Part shown: one piece after another, positions 43,801-49,070 of the stretch | How positions within the stretch are numbered: the first letter of the stretch is position 1 | Layout: each line of letters begins with the position of its first letter | Assembly: GCA_900095095.1 (NCBI GenBank) | Contig: FMBT01000104.1 | Span: 1 to 49,070, forward strand | Length of the DNA stretch: 49,070 nucleotides | Source: Fragilariopsis cylindrus CCMP1102 | Taxonomy: Eukaryota > Bacillariophyta > Bacillariophyceae > Bacillariales > Bacillariaceae | Reading direction: 5' to 3' | The notes under the pieces: generated by a model | The model's database searches: none | What the model saw: only the letters and a program-made list of their open reading frames with translations | What the model was told of the DNA's origin: nothing | Made by a program: the position numbers and the translations under genes

Positions 43801-46602
43801 ATATAAATGCGCCATCTGGGACATTGCACGCTTCACTTATCTTGGCTAGAGAGTGTGGAGTTATATTTGATAAATTTGAAACGGAACGGGCTCTGAAGAC
43901 GCCTGGTGTTGTAGGTATCTACGGTTCAGATACTATATCCTTACTTAAAGGAGAAAACCGCCAAGGTGATGAGAGTGTATTCCTTCCTATTGGAGAAACA
44001 ATTGGACATATAGGACAAGTGCTTGGAATCGTTGTGGGTGAATCATTGGAAAGCGCAGAAATGGGAGCAAGAGCTGTTGCCATCAAATATGGCACTTCAA
44101 GTAATGAAAAAGTCCCTGTGTCTATTGAGGATGCAATTGCCTCGAAAAGTTTCTACGAAAGTACAAGGTATGATCTCACTCGTGGAGATTTATCTGCGTT
44201 GCAAAGTCTGAAAGAGCTTGAGGATACGACTAGCGATACAAAAGTTGGCGATCTTGTCAAAATTTCTGGCACATTCCGCTCAGGTGCTCAGGTAAGTACG
44301 ATCGAGATACTCTATAGGATAAAAAAATCAATCAACGTTTACAATAAATTCCATCCATTCTTTTATTTTGGAACACTCACATTACAAACCTCCCTGTTTT
44401 TGGATACGTCTGTTTTGTTGTGGTTACAAAGGAGCATTTCTATCTTGAAACTATGTCTACACTTGCTGTACCCACCGAGGGCGATACAAATCTCACTATA
44501 TTTGCTTCGACGCAAGCAGCAAGTCACACCCAGGAATATATTGCCTCTGCCACGGGCACGCCCATGTCTAAGGTAGTTGTTCGTACGAAACGCATGGGTG
44601 GTGGCTTTGGAGGCAAAGAGACACGTAACTGCTTCGTTTCGGCTTCGGCAGCCGTTGCAGCTAAAGCTATCAGCAGGCCCGTGCTCCTCACTCTTCCACG
44701 GGACGTTGATATGCTCACAACTGGGCATCGCCATTGCTTCTTGTCGAAATATCACGCTAGTGCTAGAATGACGGAAGATGGTGCGAAGTTGGAATCTATG
44801 CAAATTGATCTTTATGCTAATGGAGGATGGGGTGTAGATTTGTCGGGGCCTATTGTAAGCAGGGCATGTCTCCACGTTGATGGAGTTTACAACTTTCCAA
44901 ATATCCAAGTTGAGGGTGTAGCATGCAAGACTGCTCAAGCACCTCACACTGCCTTCCGAGGCTTCGGTGGTCCTCAAGGTATCGCAGCCTGTGAACACGT
45001 TATGGACCACCTGGCTGTTGCGTGTAAGATTCCTAAGGAATCTTTTCGTCGTTACAACATGTACGATGAAAGTAATACAACGCATTTTGGTATGGCCCTT
45101 AGTCAATCCAACCGTAAATGGCACGTCCCATCTATTTGGGATCGTATGACGTCTGAACTAAATTTGTCGCAACGCAGACAGGATATTGACGAGTTCAATG
45201 CCAAAAACAAGTGGGTCAAGCGTGGAGCTGCTCTTACAGTACGTACGCCTTATGAGTTTAGTGTTTCTTCCTCTTCTTCATTTCCTCCTGTGGTCAATTT
45301 TCTCTCTACTTCAACAACATGATTTAAACCCATTTATGGAAGGATGATATATATCTCTTACTCATCCACTCTTTCACTCGTTCGCTTTACAACCCAAACA
45401 ACAAAAACAGCCCACAAAATTTGGTATCGCTTTCGGCGCACACTTCATGAATCAAGGTGGTGCTCTAGTGCACTTGTATACTGATGGTACTGTACTGGTG
45501 ACGCATGGAGGAACAGAAATGGGACAAGGATTGCACACCAAAGTTTGTCAGGTAGCTGCGCAAGCATTTGGTATTTCCGTGGAACAAGTGTACATTAACG
45601 ACACCAGCACTGACAAGGTTGCTAATCAAATCGCAACGGCAGCGAGCATGTCAACTGACCTGTATGGAATGTGTACCCTCGATGCATGTCGTCAAATTTT
45701 GGCTAGACTCAAACCGTACAGAGAAAAGTGTGGTTCTGAGGCAAGTCTTAAAGATCTTGCCCATGCAGCTTTTTTTGATAGAGTTGACTTGAGTGCCCAT
45801 GGATTTTATGCACCCGATAAGTCCATGTGTCATTTCGATGTAAATAAACCAAAACCTGATAACTATCCAGATGATAAGCCTGAGAATTCTTGGAAGGGAC
45901 AGCCTTTCAATTACTTCACACAAGGAGTTGCTTATTCTGAAGTGGAGATTGATGTCTTAACTGGAAATCATCGCACACTACGTGCTGACGTGGTTGTCGA
46001 CGTTGGATCCAGCATCAACCCTGCCATTGATATCGGTCAGATAGAGGGAGCTTTCTTCCAGGGAATGGGATGGAGCACAATTGAAGAAATAGTGTATTCA
46101 GATGATGATCATACATGGTGTGGAAAGCGTAGTAACCTTTTTACTCAGGGCCCAGGTACATATAAGATTCCTGGTAAGTGATATCTGATGGATGAGTTCC
46201 AACCGTTAGCTCGTAGCGTTGTTCCGTTGAATTATGTATCTCATAGGTATTCTATATGCATTTTCTTTGTCCCTTTTCGCAGCTTTCAACGACCAACCGG
46301 AGATCTTCAATGTATCATTGTTGGAAGATGCTGAAAACCCAATCGCTGTTCATAGCAGTAAAGCCGTAGGAGAGCCACCATTCTTTTTAGGTACAACCGT
46401 CTTCTATGCTATTAAAGATGCCGTAAGCAGCTTTAGGAAAAAAGCTTCTGGTAGAGAAAGTTACTTTGAGTTCCGCATGCCTGGTACAAGCGAACGTATA
46501 CGAATGCAATGTAATGATGAATTGGGTATTAAAGTAAAAACAGCTATGCTTGGAGGAGACGAGAAAGCAGCAGGATCATACCAGCCTTCGGGTAGTTACT
46601 AA
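40832..46602 (+). CDS. XDH: Xanthine dehydrogenase, nine exons, one frame break
   Basis: Exons: 40832-40907, 41165-41333, 41514-41710, 41845-42405, 42551-43276, 43415-44291, 44432-45238, 45411-46173 and 46283-46602. All junctions are GT-AG and all phases agree once one base is added at the TTT at 42933-42935; without it the frame stops at 42937-42939. The repaired protein is 1,498 residues. It oxidises hypoxanthine to xanthine and urate. The N-terminal 2Fe-2S domains carry [17 protein letters not shown] and CRCTGYRP. The FAD domain has FGGCTPL and [14 protein letters not shown]. The molybdenum domain has [27 protein letters not shown] (Arg), [12 protein letters not shown] and the catalytic Glu in [15 protein letters not shown] supports XDH over aldehyde oxidase. 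A cysteine-rich linker follows the iron-sulphur part. With PNP at 28749 it fits purine breakdown. Confidence 0.93.
41121..41163 (+). repeat. (CACAC)n repeat at the 3' end of XDH intron 1
   Basis: Tandem ACACC/CACAC units run directly into the acceptor CAG at 41162-41164, replacing the usual pyrimidine-rich tract. Length differences could affect splicing of exon 2. Confidence 0.8.
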
Positions 46603-47045
46603 ATAGTTGCACTGATATCTATAGTGTTGACGGAATGTTTTGGATATTTCATTCATAACCAATAGTTTACAAAGCTTTATTTTTTATATTTGTGGTCAAA
46701 GAAACTTCTTCTAATCGTCGCGTATTGCAACCGTATTTCTTTAATACCTCATTTTACTCTTGAGTGTACCAAAGCTTTTTGGTCTGATTTATGATCCATC
46801 CTTTGCTGCCCTCTCTAATTTTGACAACTTACGTGTCATGATCGTTCATAAGATATATCCACATTTAGTTCGATATAAAGGTTAAAATAAATAAACAAAC
46901 ACGACAGTACGAAGTGCATCATCTGCCTAAATGATTACCGAAACGAATTCGACAAGACGATGTGTAGCAGCTTTTCCAAGCGAGGAGTATTTAAACACTT
47001 AGTAGTAGGTAATCCTGTATAATTTATTGCAAATCGAAGACCAAG
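46603..47045. other. Convergent intergenic region
   Basis: 443 AT-rich bases between the 3' ends of XDH and the minus-strand orphan. AATAAATAAA near 46888 could be a polyadenylation signal. No gene is seen. Confidence 0.6.
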
Positions 47046-48581
47046 CTATCTTTCCTGATCGTCGTCGCCGTCGTCATTATCGTCATCATCCTCGACCTCG
47101 AAGCGTTTGAAAGTGTAAAATGATGTACACCCTTGTTTTAGTTTACCTTCGAAGTTGTAGAGTCTACTAATCTTAGAACAACACAAATCCTTTTCCGTTG
47201 AAGGAATTCCATCGCTACTCTGATCGGTTATCGGTGTTGCACCTTGAAACACACTAAATTCGGTGTAAAAAGGCTTAGTAACGGCGGAAGTTCTTGATGT
47301 TGTCGCAGTTGGATCAAAATTTACATATCGTGGTACTTGAACAGAGTATGGTCCCAAGAAGAAACCGACGGAATCTTGCTGTGCCCAATCGATGTATACC
47401 ATACGTTCATCTTTAGGTACCCGCCTGGACAAGCTCTCGTCAATACAAACGCTCCCCGCCAATGATTTCATCGTGGATTCATCCATTGAAGTTCCAAGAC
47501 ACTTTCCAAAATCAAAACTTTGTCTGATTTCATCACCAAAATTCCACAAATAACGCCATGCTACTTTTTGTACACCAACATTCCAATCAGCAAAATTTCT
47601 TTGAGATTTGGACGACGATGACGACTTCGGCAATGCTGGTCGACCAAATCCCTTACTTTCATTTTCGTTTGGAGCCGCAAGAACATTGGGCGTCTTTCGA
47701 ATGAGCATATCACCTAACCATACTCCACCAACAAGTTCGAGAAGATTTATTGGATGTGGTGATAACTCTTGCGTATCCTCATCATTTTTTTTTCGAAAGC
47801 TGTCATACTTTCTCCCAATTGATTTAAACGGGAATTAGCAACATTGGATGAAACACTGTCGTCGTCGTTATTGTTGTCGCCAACACCGCTGTCAGCGTTT
47901 TCTTCTAATTGTGGAGAAACATTGGATGATGCTGCCGTTGGTAATTCTGTATTCATACTTGCCGCAATTTTGTCAACTAATCGATCAACGTCACTTTCCA
48001 TCTCCATTAAATCTTGAGCGGTTAGGATACTGTTTTTTCTCCTTCAATAGTACTAGTAGTAGCATCGCCATTGTCGTTCTCTCCCTTATTAACTCTATGT
48101 TCGTCTGCAACAACTACACGGATCAAAGCATCGTCTACGCCATAAATAGCAAAACAACGACAACGACGATCTTCACCGGCTGAATACAGTGTTCTACAAC
48201 AAATTGACATACTTTGTTGGTTCCGGCAAGTACAGTTGGAAAATCTGTTGGATTTGAATCCAAGGAATATGATCCGTCAACATCATCCACGTCGCACGTT
48301 AAGAGAGGGATCGATCGATGAGAAATCTTATCCTCCCAACTAATTACTTCCGATAGTGTAACTGCACCACCTACTGTATTATTATCAGTTGCAAGCTTAA
48401 CACAAACACTGTATTCTGGTGATGTTTTTCGTTGTACGACTCCAGCTGCTATATCCTGTGTAACGGTAAATGATCTTGCTCGTCCCTTCCATTCTCCTTG
48501 ATGATAACCAGCAAGTGATCGAATCGCATTTATACCTTGTTCTTCGTCGTTATCGTTATTGTTGCTGTTTATAGACGTCAT
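47046..48581 (-). CDS. Unrecognised, possibly two-lobed protein, frame-broken
   Basis: Read from ATG 48581 (MTSINSNNN). An in-frame His-rich stretch continues upstream, so the start is uncertain. The first lobe contains GYHQGEWKGRARSF, SPEYSVCVKL, DKISHRSIPL, VCQFVVEHCI and then, in the next frame, EDRRCRCFAIYGVD with LIRVVVADEHRV. A helical Ser/Asp-rich linker follows. The second lobe begins LLELVGGVWLGDMLIR, which parallels the first lobe's start, and ends SRLYNFEGKLKQG and FYTFKRFE before an acidic tail. Breaks at 48183-48184, 48033-48038 and 47826-47828 are each closed by one added base, giving 512 residues. The pattern is faintly reminiscent of lipocalin-like CpeS/DUF3598 barrels, but that is a guess. 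Clean conserved-looking blocks between breaks suggest a real gene. Confidence 0.6.
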
Positions 48582-49070
48582 TATTGCAATCTTGTTTTCC
48601 CGCGATGAATGACGACGATGATGATGATGATGTTGATGATGATGATGATGATGATGCATTATTTGGAAAGAGTCGGAAGAAAAAGAACACAATGATATCA
48701 CTACCACAGAAAGTATCCAGTACGCATACCGGAACTACTCGAATTGCACCCAAAACGGCACATAGACATAGAAGTTGTTGACATTAGAGAGAAGAATCTT
48801 CTGCTAATAATAGTTTCTATTCGAAGGTGTCCGATATTATGATGTGTAGTTCGTCGGATGTATGGATTGAGGATGGCGTAAAATGGGATACATACAATAA
48901 ATCATGTAAACTTTTTAAATCATTATCTTTGTTTTCACTTTCAATGAATGATTCAGTCAGTTAAAAAATGAGATGAGACGTCCGTCCGTCGCTCACAAGC
49001 TTCACGTTTCAAGTTCGAATGTGAAACTAAACTAGAACTGGTACTATAGTAACTAGTAGTTTATAGTAGT
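48582..49070. other. Upstream region with CAT/ATG triplet run
   Basis: 489 bases to the end of the window. An ATG/GAT triplet run at about 48617-48659 reads as consecutive His codons on the minus strand, in frame with the orphan gene. Alternative minus-strand reading in another frame gives a hydrophobic stretch (DIIVFFFFRLFP) that could be a signal segment if an indel is present. The rest shows no gene. Confidence 0.5.

Noticed and set aside
44363..45124. 253-codon minus-strand open frame inside XDH
   Set aside because: Antisense shadow of exon 7, whose plus-strand product matches XDH motif by motif.

Overview
The window looks like nuclear DNA of a photosynthetic stramenopile, most likely a diatom. 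The evidence is short GT-AG introns, AT-rich intergenic DNA, long triplet runs inside genes (poly-Ser, Asn, Gln, His, Asp), a complete DUF6824-type domain (a family I know mainly from diatoms), and a mixture of animal-like and plant-like housekeeping genes. I saw no operons, CRISPR arrays, insertion sequences, rRNA or convincing tRNA genes. The species cannot be named from sequence alone.

Layout, left to right: a very large low-complexity regulator (863-6869; DUF6824, PDZ-like, Tudor-like, Myb/SANT-like and AP2-like segments); a gamma-butyrobetaine-hydroxylase-like dioxygenase (7804-9374); a two-exon orphan (minus, 9564-10969); a 2.4 kb gene-poor stretch with decayed coding-like sequence; a SETD3-like SET + RRM + RS-tail protein (13346-17055); a DusA-type tRNA-dihydrouridine synthase (minus, 17402-19605); a membrane RING-H2 protein (minus, 20479-21474); a Golgi pH regulator/GTG protein (minus, 22429-24345); an EHD ATPase (24821-26750); a low-complexity orphan (minus, 27081-28208); purine nucleoside phosphorylase (28749-29977); a CLEC16A/Gop-1-like FPL protein (minus, 30140-33219); an orphan multi-pass membrane protein (33918-35071); Gemin2 (minus, 35271-36318); MCM8 (minus, 37099-39837); a nine-exon xanthine dehydrogenase (40832-46602); and an unrecognised, possibly two-lobed protein (minus, 47046-48581).

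Themes: membrane traffic (EHD, GPHR, CLEC16A, RING-H2), RNA biology (SET-RRM-RS, DusA, Gemin2) and purine catabolism (PNP and XDH, about 11 kb apart). The genes otherwise look like ordinary unlinked eukaryotic neighbours, and I infer no operon-like system.

A technical point dominates the reading. At least 17 places show a clear coding frame jumping to another frame, in eight genes. Fifteen are closed by adding one base and two by removing one, often at homopolymers. Other long genes (SET-RRM, MCM8, EHD, GPHR, dioxygenase, Dus, RING) are clean. The simplest reading is uncorrected indels in the assembly; allelic decay or real frameshifting are alternatives. Coordinates for broken genes give the whole span, with the break points stated.
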